From an uncultured Nitratireductor sp. (GTDB lineage Bacteria; Pseudomonadota; Alphaproteobacteria; Rhizobiales; Rhizobiaceae), in contig NZ_CAJXGF010000016.1 in NCBI RefSeq assembly GCF_913053745.1, positions 1 through 47,463 on the forward strand: a DNA stretch of 47,463 nucleotides, read 5' to 3'. The translations under genes were made by a program, and so were the position numbers. Positions 32,919-40,133 of the stretch are shown piece after piece. Position 1 is the stretch's first letter. The number at the start of each line of letters is the position of its first letter. The notes below the pieces were generated by a model that had not been told where the DNA came from, did not search any database, and saw only the letters and a program-made list of their open reading frames with translations.

Positions 32919-33806
32919 ATGGACAGAGCGGATATACCCCTGAACGCGCTGCGCGTGTTCGAGGTCGCCATGCGACAGGGCAGTTTCACCAAGGCTGCGG
33001 AGGAGTTGCGGGTCACGCAGGCCGCCGTCAGCCATCAGATCGCGCGGCTCGAGGATCGCCTGGGCGCCGCCCTGTTTCTACGGGCTTCGGGCGGACTTGT
33101 ACCGACCGACGAGGGGCGCCTGCTATATCCCGTGCTTGAACATGGGCTGGATGGTATTGCCCGCACCCTTTCGCGCATTACCGGGCGGCGCGATGTGGAG
33201 CTTCTCAAAGTCGGCGTGAACACGACCTTCGCGCTTGGCTGGCTGTTGCCGCGTCTCGCCGCTTTCCAGAACGCCCATCCGGAAATCGATCTGCGTATCT
33301 CGACCAACAACAACCGGGTCGACATTTTGCGCGAAGGGCTCGACATGGCCGTTCGCTTCGGCAATGGCGGCTGGACGGGCAGCGATACAATCCCGCTCGT
33401 GGCTGCGCCCATGGCACCGCTTTGTGCGCCCGCCCTTGCGCTACGCCTCTCGGAGCCGGCGGATCTGGCGCAGACGGTGCTTTTGAGAAGCTATCGCAGT
33501 GCCGAATGGCCGGGCTGGTTCGCGGCCGCCGGATTGCCCTGTCCGCCCATTGCCGGGCCGGTCCTCGACTCTTCCATCGCTCTGGCGCAATTGGCCGTCG
33601 AAGGAGCGGGCGTCGCGCTCCTGCCGGTCGCGATGTTCACGCGTCAGATCGCCGATGGGCGATTGACGCAACCATTCAGCACGACGGTGACGGCCGGGCG
33701 TTACCACCTGACCTGGCCTTCCGATCGTCCGCAAACGCCGGCCATGGAGAACTTCAAGCGCTGGCTGGTCGCGGAGAGCGCACGCGGCGCGGGCGCTTCG
33801 GGGTGA
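32919..33806 (+). CDS. LysR family regulator, AmpR/GcvA-like
   Basis: A 295-residue LysR regulator. The start IPLNALRVFEVAMRQGSFTK and the HTH AAEELRVTQAAVSHQIARLE are close to the AmpR/GcvA group; the effector domain contains VGVNTTFALGWLLPRLAAFQ, VDILREGLDMAVRFGNGGW and AVEGAGVALLPVAMF. AmpR proteins sense muropeptides released by beta-lactams and induce the adjacent beta-lactamase. The divergent layout supports that role here. ATG 32919 is used; an in-frame TTG at 32895 would add eight residues without a clear ribosome-binding site. Confidence 0.88.
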   Translation: MDRADIPLNALRVFEVAMRQGSFTKAAEELRVTQAAVSHQIARLEDRLGAALFLRASGGLVPTDEGRLLYPVLEHGLDGIARTLSRITGRRDVELLKVGVNTTFALGWLLPRLAAFQNAHPEIDLRISTNNNRVDILREGLDMAVRFGNGGWTGSDTIPLVAAPMAPLCAPALALRLSEPADLAQTVLLRSYRSAEWPGWFAAAGLPCPPIAGPVLDSSIALAQLAVEGAGVALLPVAMFTRQIADGRLTQPFSTTVTAGRYHLTWPSDRPQTPAMENFKRWLVAESARGAGASG

Positions 33807-33847
33807 ACGCGGCAGCTATTTCTCGACCCTGAAAGGAGGCCGTTCTC

Positions 33848-33979
33848 CTATTGCCCCTCGTAATGCGGTGTCCGTCGCTCGATCCGCGCTGAGAGACCTT
33901 CACGAATGTCACGGTATGGAGGCTTCGGGCGCTCGTCAGCGGCGAGTGCCGGAGAATGCGCACGGCCGCCGAATTCGCG
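33848..33979 (-). pseudogene. Protein-like remnant, possible crotonase-family C-terminus
   Basis: Downstream of the M20 gene and in the same frame past its TAG stop, a stretch of 43 codons reads REFGGRAHSPALAADERPKP followed by PYRDIREGLSARIERRTPHY and EGQ, then stop. It has no start codon. The ending (DIREG..ARIERR.P.YEG) resembles the C-terminus of enoyl-CoA hydratase/isomerase-type proteins, so it may be the last piece of a deleted gene. Identification is tentative; a chance open frame in GC-rich DNA is the alternative. The rest of 33807-34027 shows no gene. Confidence 0.4.
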
Positions 33980-34027
33980 AAAACCCCGGGGACATCCTGC
34001 GGTGAAGCGAGCGGGCCCTGCGCTTTT

Positions 34028-35158
34028 CTATTTCAACCGCGTCAGGAGTCCGGCCATGAGCTGCGCGCGCTCCACCAGGCTGTCGATCTGAATGTGTTCG
34101 CCGAGCGTGTGCAGACCCGCCCCGCGGACGCCGATGGAGTCCAGGGTGGGAATGCCGAGCGCGCCGGTGAAATTCCCGTCCGAGCCACCGCCGGCGCTTG
34201 CATGGGTGAGCTCGAAGCCGATCTCACCAGCAATGTCTCGTGCCAGTTCATAGATGGCCATCGTGCCCTTGTCCGGTTCCCAGACCGGTCGGGTCACGCC
34301 GCGGGTCACTTCGATCGTGACATCGTTCTCCTCGCCCGAAAGCGCCAGCATGCGTTCGACGCCGTGGTCGAGATCCGCCTGACGTTTGGCCATGGAAAGC
34401 ACTTCGGCATCGCAGGAAGACGACACGCAATTGACCCATTGGCCGGCATGGACGACGCCCACCGAGAAGGTGCAGTCGTCTCCCGTCATGCTTTCGATTT
34501 CGAGTATCTTGCGTGCCATGGCGGCAATGGCCGAGCGGCCATCCTTGAGCGCCCAACCGGCGTGGCTCGGCCGGCCGGCCGTCTTCACGTTGAAGCGGGC
34601 GATGGCGTAGCGGCCCGTCACTGCGCCGCCGTCGGGCCGCGCGGGCTCGGGCACGAGCACGACCTTGTTCTTGCGGGCCTCCATTTCGATCAATTCGCGT
34701 GTCGAAGGCGTGCCCACCTCCTCGTCGGGGGTGAACAGGACCGTGATGGGCAGCGGCGTTTCGATCCCTGCCAGGATAAGCTGGCGGATCGCCTCGATGC
34801 TCACATAATTGCCGCCCTTCATGTCCTGAATCCCGGGGCCGTAGCAGCGTCCGTCTTCGATGCGCCAGGGATTTTTCTCCAGTGTGCCGATGGGATGCAC
34901 CGTGTCGAGATGGCCGGAGATGAGAATGCCCGGCTTGCCGAAATCCTTGTGAGGGAAGCGCGCGCGAACCGAACCTCCGAAACCCATGCGGCCCCGAATG
35001 CGTTCGATCTCCGCGCCCACTGCGGCAAGATCGTAGGCCGCCAGATCCACCATGCGATCCACCGCATCGGCATCGAAGGTCGGACTTTCACAAAGGATCC
35101 ACGGTTTCAGCCCGGCCAGCATGGCGTCCGTGTCGAACGGCAGTTTCTTCAAATTCAT
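34028..35158 (-). CDS. M20 family metallopeptidase, glutamate carboxypeptidase (CPG2)-like
   Basis: A 376-residue zinc hydrolase. Motifs in order: LISGHLDTVHPIG (metal His and Asp), GPGIQDMKGG (bridging Asp), LFTPDEEVGTP (catalytic Glu pair), VPEPARPDGG (metal Glu) and, near the C-terminus, HTLGEHIQIDS (metal His), the CPG2-type ending. No signal peptide, so it acts in the cytoplasm, unlike secreted CPG2. Family members cut C-terminal amino acids or N-acyl amino acids. Last gene of the MlrC-Dpp unit, 129 nt after the HipO-like gene; that gap holds a RIME-like repeat. Confidence 0.9.
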   Translation of the reverse strand: MNLKKLPFDTDAMLAGLKPWILCESPTFDADAVDRMVDLAAYDLAAVGAEIERIRGRMGFGGSVRARFPHKDFGKPGILISGHLDTVHPIGTLEKNPWRIEDGRCYGPGIQDMKGGNYVSIEAIRQLILAGIETPLPITVLFTPDEEVGTPSTRELIEMEARKNKVVLVPEPARPDGGAVTGRYAIARFNVKTAGRPSHAGWALKDGRSAIAAMARKILEIESMTGDDCTFSVGVVHAGQWVNCVSSSCDAEVLSMAKRQADLDHGVERMLALSGEENDVTIEVTRGVTRPVWEPDKGTMAIYELARDIAGEIGFELTHASAGGGSDGNFTGALGIPTLDSIGVRGAGLHTLGEHIQIDSLVERAQLMAGLLTRLK

Positions 35159-35175
35159 CGTCTATGTCCTGAACT

Positions 35176-35277
35176 GGAGCAATTCCAGGAAAAGTGGAAA
35201 CCGGTTTTCCGTTCGGAACTGCGCAAAAACATTAAGTTGGAGTGCTCCCGCATTTCAGCGAAAAGCGGAAGCGCTCC
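35176..35277. repeat. RIME-like rhizobial intergenic repeat
   Basis: Begins GGAGCAATTCCAGGAAAAGT, continues with a dyad GGAAA-CCGG-TTTTCC, then GGAACTGCGCAAAAAC, and ends in a second hairpin-forming stretch GGAGTGCTCC...GCGGAAGCGCTCC. I recognise the first half as the Rhizobium-specific intergenic mosaic element (RIME) type. Inside the operon it may affect mRNA processing. Exact limits are approximate. Confidence 0.75.
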
Positions 35278-35287
35278 CGTGTCGGGC

Positions 35288-36451
35288 TCAGAGCGGCAGG
35301 CGTTTTTCGACAATGCGTGCCATGATGCTTGCCCCCACGGGCAGCATGTCGTCATCGAGAATGAAACCCGGATTGTGAACGGGAACCGAGCCTTTGTGAC
35401 CGAGCGTGCAATAGGCACCGGGCACGGATTTGAGCATGTCGGCGAAATCCTCGCTGCCCGTAACCAGGTCCTTTGTGATGGTCGCATTCTCCTCGCCGAC
35501 TATCTCGGCTGCCGCCTGCCGATACGCTTCGGAGAGGTCGGCATCATTCATCAGCACGTCGAAGATCGGGCGCAGGTCCGGCACGATCTCCACTTCATAG
35601 CTGGCGGCGAAGCCGGCGCAGAGTTTTTCGACGCGGTCATGGATCAGATCGCGCACGTCGTCGGAAAAATAGCGGATGGTTCCGGAGATGACCGCTCTGT
35701 CGGGCACCACATTGTAGGCCGAGCCGGAATGAATCTGCGTCACCGAGAGCACTGCGGGCTGCGTCGGCTGCACATTGCGGCTGATAATGGATTGCAGGTT
35801 CTGCACCAAGGCCGTGGCGATAACGATGGGATCGCGCGCGTGATGCGGCATGGCGCCATGGCTGCCCACGCCGTTGATGGCGATATCGAAGAAGGTTGCC
35901 CCGGCCATGGCCGGACCCGGCTTGACGCCGAACTTGTTGGGGTCGGCGAGCGGGTTGTTGTGCATGCCGTAGACTTCGTCGCAGGGGAATTTGTCGAACA
36001 ACCCGTCCGCCAGCATGGCGCGCGCGCCGCCGAGCCCCTCCTCCGCCGGCTGGAAGATCATGATGGCGCGACCGGAAAAGTCGCGCGTTTCGGCAAGATA
36101 GCGCGCAGCGCCCAGAAGCATGGTCGTGTGGCTGTCATGCCCGCAGCCATGAAACGCGCCTGGGTTTTTCGAGGCGTAGGGAAGATTGGTCAGTTCGTCC
36201 ATGGGAAGCGCGTCCATGTCGGCGCGCAGACCGACGGTGCGGTCGCCTTCCTTCTTGCCTTTGATAACGCCGATAACGCCGGTCTTGCCGAGGCCCGTGT
36301 GAACCTCGTCGATGCCCCACTTTCTCAAAAGCTCGGCCACGATGCCGGACGTGCGGATTTCTTCGAAGCCGATTTCGGGATGCTGGTGGAAGTCGCGGCG
36401 GATGTCTGTCAGCTCATCCGCATAATCGGCGATTTTCGACAAAATGGGCAT
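35288..36451 (-). CDS. M20 amidohydrolase, hippurate hydrolase/IAA-amino acid hydrolase type
   Basis: A 387-residue metal-dependent amidohydrolase. Key motifs: LRADMDALPMDE, GAFHGCGHDSHTTMLLGAA (metal Cys and His), IFQPAEEGLGGA (Glu pair), VYGMHNNP (metal His) and HNPGFILDDDMLPVGA (last metal His), all intact. The family cleaves N-acyl amino acids such as hippurate, or indole-acetyl-amino acids. It starts 27 nt after the fused ATPase gene ends and lies in the same transcription unit as the Dpp importer, so it probably acts on what that system brings in. Confidence 0.92.
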   Translation of the reverse strand: MPILSKIADYADELTDIRRDFHQHPEIGFEEIRTSGIVAELLRKWGIDEVHTGLGKTGVIGVIKGKKEGDRTVGLRADMDALPMDELTNLPYASKNPGAFHGCGHDSHTTMLLGAARYLAETRDFSGRAIMIFQPAEEGLGGARAMLADGLFDKFPCDEVYGMHNNPLADPNKFGVKPGPAMAGATFFDIAINGVGSHGAMPHHARDPIVIATALVQNLQSIISRNVQPTQPAVLSVTQIHSGSAYNVVPDRAVISGTIRYFSDDVRDLIHDRVEKLCAGFAASYEVEIVPDLRPIFDVLMNDADLSEAYRQAAAEIVGEENATITKDLVTGSEDFADMLKSVPGAYCTLGHKGSVPVHNPGFILDDDMLPVGASIMARIVEKRLPL

Positions 36452-36478
36452 TTTTCCTCCAAACTGACGCTTTTCGCG

Positions 36479-38146
36479 TCAAACGGTCTGCAATTCTTTA
36501 AAATTCGCGAAATCCCACTGGCGGCCCGGTGCGGCCTCGATCAGCGCGCGCGTATAGGCGTGTTTGGGCGCGGAAAGCACATTGGCGGCGCTGTCATGCT
36601 CGACGATGCGGCCATGCTGCATCACCACCACCTCGTCGCAGATCTGGGCGGCGACGCGCAGGTCGTGGGTGATGAACAGAATGGCGATGCCGAGTTTGCG
36701 CTGTAGTTGATCCAGAAGATCGAGCACCTGAGCCTGCACTGAAACATCGAGCGCGGAAACGGCTTCGTCCGCAACCAGAACGTCGGGCTCCATGGCGATG
36801 GCGCGGGCAATGGCGACCCGCTGGCGCTGGCCGCCGGAAAACTGGTGCGGATAGCGATCGATGGCATCGTCCGGAAGGCCGACAAGGGCCAGAAGTTCGG
36901 CGGCGCGGTCGAGCGCCGCTCTCTTGTTCGACCCCATGTTGAGGGGGCCTTCGACAAGGCTCCTCCCGATGGTCCATCGCGGGTTCAGCGAGCGGAAGGG
37001 GTCCTGAAAGACGATCTGGATGTGACGGCGTAGCGGTCTGAGCGCGCGGCGCGACAATGTGGCGATCTCCTGATCGGCAACGCGGATTTCTCCGTCTGTC
37101 GGATCGATCAGGCGCATGATGCAGCGCGCGACGGTGGACTTGCCCGAGCCGCTTTCGCCGACAATGCCGAGCGTGCGCCCGCGTGCAATGGCGAAGTTCA
37201 CATCGGTTGCCGCCCTGGTCAGGTCGCCGCGCTTGAAAACGCCATGCGTGCCGTAGATTTTCTGAAGTCCGTTGACGGAAAGCACGGTATCGTCACCCGC
37301 CACATCGCGCGGTGGGCGTGGGGTAAGGCTCGGCACGGCCTGAAGAAGCTCACGCGTGTAATCCTTCTGGGGACGGCGCAGCAATTCCTCGACCGGCGCC
37401 TGCTCTACGATTTTGCCGAGTTTCATCACATGAACCGTGTCGGCGATCTCGGCCACCACGCCCATATCGTGCGTGATGAAGAGAACCGCCGTACCGTGCT
37501 TTTCCTGGAGCTCTGCAATGAGGGTGAGGATCTGCTGCTGCGTCGTCACGTCGAGTGCGGTTGTCGGTTCGTCGGCGATGAGAAGCTGCGGCTCCAGAAT
37601 GAGCGCCATGGCGATCATGATGCGCTGGCGCTGGCCGCCGGAGAGCTGATGCGGATAGGATCGGTAGATGCGTTCGACATCGGGCAGGTGCACCTGGTTC
37701 ATGATGTCGAGAACGCGTGCCTTCTTCTCCTTTCCGGAGAGTTTGGTGTGCGTGTTGAGCACCTCCTCGATCTGATCGCCGACGCGGATCACCGGATTGA
37801 GTGCCGTCATCGGCTCTTGGAAGATCATCGAGATTTTCTGTGCACGCATGTCGCGCATGGCCTGGGGACCGAGGTCGAGAAGGTTCTTGCCTTCAAGTCC
37901 GATCCGCCCGCTGGTCGCCTCCAGTGCGCCCTTTGGCAGCAATCCCATCACGGAAAGCGAGGTGACCGATTTTCCGGACCCGGATTCGCCCACCAGGCAT
38001 ACGGTTTCACCGTGACGAATTTTGAGCGACACGCGATCGAGCACGGGCGCGGTCGTATCGTTCCCGGAAAGCCGGACGGTCAGATCCTCGATTTCCAGAA
38101 CGCTTGGCACATCGTCGAAATTGCGGGTCTTGAAGTTCACCATCAT
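36479..38146 (-). CDS. Peptide-type ABC transporter, fused double ATPase (DppD-DppF), second system
   Basis: A 555-residue fusion of two ABC ATPase units: unit 1 with [16 protein letters not shown] and LLIADEP; unit 2 (from about residue 290) with [16 protein letters not shown] and VLVADEA. It energises the permeases encoded at 38143-39968. The start is ambiguous among ATG 38146, ATG 38143 and GTG 38140; GGGAGG directly precedes them, and GTG 38140 has the best spacing. Long upstream extensions in frame lie inside the permease gene and are rejected. A paralogue of the fused ATPase at 5001-6623. Confidence 0.93.
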   Translation of the reverse strand: MMVNFKTRNFDDVPSVLEIEDLTVRLSGNDTTAPVLDRVSLKIRHGETVCLVGESGSGKSVTSLSVMGLLPKGALEATSGRIGLEGKNLLDLGPQAMRDMRAQKISMIFQEPMTALNPVIRVGDQIEEVLNTHTKLSGKEKKARVLDIMNQVHLPDVERIYRSYPHQLSGGQRQRIMIAMALILEPQLLIADEPTTALDVTTQQQILTLIAELQEKHGTAVLFITHDMGVVAEIADTVHVMKLGKIVEQAPVEELLRRPQKDYTRELLQAVPSLTPRPPRDVAGDDTVLSVNGLQKIYGTHGVFKRGDLTRAATDVNFAIARGRTLGIVGESGSGKSTVARCIMRLIDPTDGEIRVADQEIATLSRRALRPLRRHIQIVFQDPFRSLNPRWTIGRSLVEGPLNMGSNKRAALDRAAELLALVGLPDDAIDRYPHQFSGGQRQRVAIARAIAMEPDVLVADEAVSALDVSVQAQVLDLLDQLQRKLGIAILFITHDLRVAAQICDEVVVMQHGRIVEHDSAANVLSAPKHAYTRALIEAAPGRQWDFANFKELQTV

Positions 38147-39027
38147 CCCTCCCGCTTCTTGAGGCGCGGATCCAGCATATCGCGCGCCGTGTCGCCCAGA
38201 AGGTTGATCGACAGGATACATAGCGAAAGCAAGAGACCTGGCCAGAAGATCAATGAGGGCTTGAGCTGAAAGTAGACGCGGCCCTCGGCCATGATATTGC
38301 CCCAGGTGGGAATTTCGGTCGAAACGCCGGCCCCGAGAAAGGAGAGGATCGCTTCGGTGAGGATTGCCGAGGCGCAGATATAAGTGCCCTGCACGATAAG
38401 CGGAGCAAGCGTGTTCGGCATCAGATGCTGCCACAGTATCTTCGGCATGGACGACCCGAGCGCGATGGCGGCTTCCACATAGGGTTCTTCACGCGCCGAC
38501 AAAACCACCGAGCGCACCAGGCGCACGACACGCGGTATCTCGGGAATGGTAATGGCGCCCATGACCGACCAGATGCTGGGGCCGTTGAGCGCGACCAGGG
38601 CAATGGCGAGCAGGATGGAAGGAATGGCCATCAGACTGTCCATGATACGCATGATGATGGCGTCGGCCATGCGGAAAAAGCCGGAGACGAGGCCGATCAG
38701 AAGACCGATCAGAACGCTGACGATTGCCGCCGACACGCCAATGAAAAGCGACACCCGACCGCCGGTGACGACACGCGAAAGCACGTCGCGTCCGTATGCG
38801 TCGGTGCCAAGCGGATAGGTTTCGCTCGGACCCTTCAGGCGCTGCAGGGCGTCGATGGCCATGGGATCGTGCGGCACGATGAGCGGCGCGAGCGCCGCAA
38901 GCAGGACGATGACGACAAGCACTATGGCGGCGATGATCGGCCCGGCGCCGGCGCGCCAGCCGCGCGGCATGGCGACGGCACCAAACAGCCATTGCATGCG
39001 GGAGGCGGGTTGTGGGGAGGCGACCAT
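38143..39027 (-). CDS. Dpp/Opp-type ABC transporter permease, DppC-like, second system
   Basis: A 294-residue inner-membrane permease. Motifs: ALAPLIVPHDP, YPLGTDAYGRDVLSRVVTGG, EAA loop EEPYVEAAIALGSSMPKILW, GDTARDMLDPRLK at the C-terminus. ATG 39027 is chosen because it gives the normal N-terminus; it overlaps the stop of the DppB-like gene by 1 nt (TGATG). The much longer open frame upstream is antisense-type sequence within the next gene. Confidence 0.92.
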   Translation of the reverse strand: MVASPQPASRMQWLFGAVAMPRGWRAGAGPIIAAIVLVVIVLLAALAPLIVPHDPMAIDALQRLKGPSETYPLGTDAYGRDVLSRVVTGGRVSLFIGVSAAIVSVLIGLLIGLVSGFFRMADAIIMRIMDSLMAIPSILLAIALVALNGPSIWSVMGAITIPEIPRVVRLVRSVVLSAREEPYVEAAIALGSSMPKILWQHLMPNTLAPLIVQGTYICASAILTEAILSFLGAGVSTEIPTWGNIMAEGRVYFQLKPSLIFWPGLLLSLCILSINLLGDTARDMLDPRLKKREG

Positions 39028-39968
39028 CAGTAGCGGATCCTCGGATCGAAAAATGTATAGGAAAGATCGATGAGCAGATTGATGAAGACATAAAGACCGC
39101 TCGTCAGCAGGATCATACCCTGGATAACGGGGTAATCGCGCGCCAGGATGGCGTCGACCGTAAGGCGCCCGATGCCGGGAATGTTGAACACGCTTTCGGT
39201 CACCACAACGCCGCCGATCAGGAGCGCGAAACCGGTGCCGATGATCGTCATGATCGGCACGGCGGCGTTGGAGAGCGCATGGCGGAAAAGCACCACCGTC
39301 TCCTTCACGCCCTTGGCGCGCGCGGTGCGGATGTAATCCTCGCCCAACACCTCGAGCATGGAGGCACGGGTCATGCGGGCGATGAGCGCAACATAGATTG
39401 TGGCAAGGGTGAGACAGGGGAGTATGGCGCGGGAGAGGAATTTTCCAAAATCCTCCGAAGGCGCGACATAACCCTGGACGGGGACCCAGCGCAGCTCGAT
39501 CGAGAAGATCTGAATGAAGATATAGCCAATGACGAAGACGGGGATCGAGAAGCCGAGCACCGAGAAGGTCATGACCGCATAATCGACCCATGTGCGGTGG
39601 CGCCACGCCGCAAGCACGCCCATGGGAACGGCGATGAGCACCGAAAGCAGAATGGTCAGCACCGCGATGTTGATCGTCGGCCATATGCGTTGGCCGATCA
39701 TCTGGGTGACCGGGGTGCTGGAAATCAGCGACGTGCCGAGCTCTCCTTGCATGAGAAGCCCGACCCAGGTGATGAACTGTTCATGCAGGGGATCTGAAAG
39801 CCCGAGCGAGGTGCGGATGCGTTCCAGTTGCGCGGGCGTGGCCATGTCGCCGGCAATGATGGCTGCCGGATCGCCGGGCGTCAGCCGCAGCAGAAGGAAA
39901 ACGAAGATCGCGACGATGATCATGACCGGAATGACGGCCAGAATACGCCGGGTGATGTAACCTAACAT
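39027..39968 (-). CDS. Dpp/Opp-type ABC transporter permease, DppB-like, second system
   Basis: A 313-residue inner-membrane permease starting MLGYITRRILAVIPVMIIVA, with LLRLTPGDPAAIIAGDMATP, LGLSDPLHEQFITWVGLLMQ and the C-terminal YTFFDPRIRY, all DppB features. It follows the binding-protein gene after a 165-nt gap holding a branched structure with a U-run. Works with the DppC-like protein and the fused ATPase. Confidence 0.93.
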   Translation of the reverse strand: MLGYITRRILAVIPVMIIVAIFVFLLLRLTPGDPAAIIAGDMATPAQLERIRTSLGLSDPLHEQFITWVGLLMQGELGTSLISSTPVTQMIGQRIWPTINIAVLTILLSVLIAVPMGVLAAWRHRTWVDYAVMTFSVLGFSIPVFVIGYIFIQIFSIELRWVPVQGYVAPSEDFGKFLSRAILPCLTLATIYVALIARMTRASMLEVLGEDYIRTARAKGVKETVVLFRHALSNAAVPIMTIIGTGFALLIGGVVVTESVFNIPGIGRLTVDAILARDYPVIQGMILLTSGLYVFINLLIDLSYTFFDPRIRY

Positions 39969-40015
39969 CGGAACCTGGTGTCCTTTGTGTGACCCGCACA
40001 GAATGGGCGCCTTGC

Positions 40016-40089
40016 AAAAAAGCGGGGCACGCGATCCCGATCAGGGAGAGAACAGGAATCGCGCCGGGCAAAATGCCCGAAAGCCCCGC
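40016..40089 (-). terminator. Branched terminator/attenuator between SBP and permease genes
   Basis: Outer stem GCGGGGC (40022-40028) / GCCCCGC (40083-40089) encloses two perfect 6-bp stems: CGCGAT (40030-40035) / ATCGCG (40058-40063) and CGGGCA (40065-40070) / TGCCCG (40074-40079). On the minus strand the outer stem is followed at once by six U residues (40021-40016), the layout of an intrinsic terminator. Being inside the operon, it probably allows partial readthrough and so lowers permease and enzyme expression relative to the binding protein. Confidence 0.72.
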
Positions 40090-40133
40090 AGCTGACCCCG
40101 CCCGGCAACCAGGCGAGGCAGGAGTTCAGGCGA

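Noticed and set aside
33956..36706. A 916-codon open frame on the plus strand
   Set aside because: Antisense to two M20 hydrolase genes and part of the ATPase gene, all with intact catalytic motifs. The His/Arg/Asp-rich translation is typical of an antisense shadow.
39028..39684. Long N-terminal extension of the DppC-like permease
   Set aside because: The extra codons lie within the DppB-like gene in another frame and read as Arg/His-rich shadow sequence; the normal N-terminus starts at 39027.
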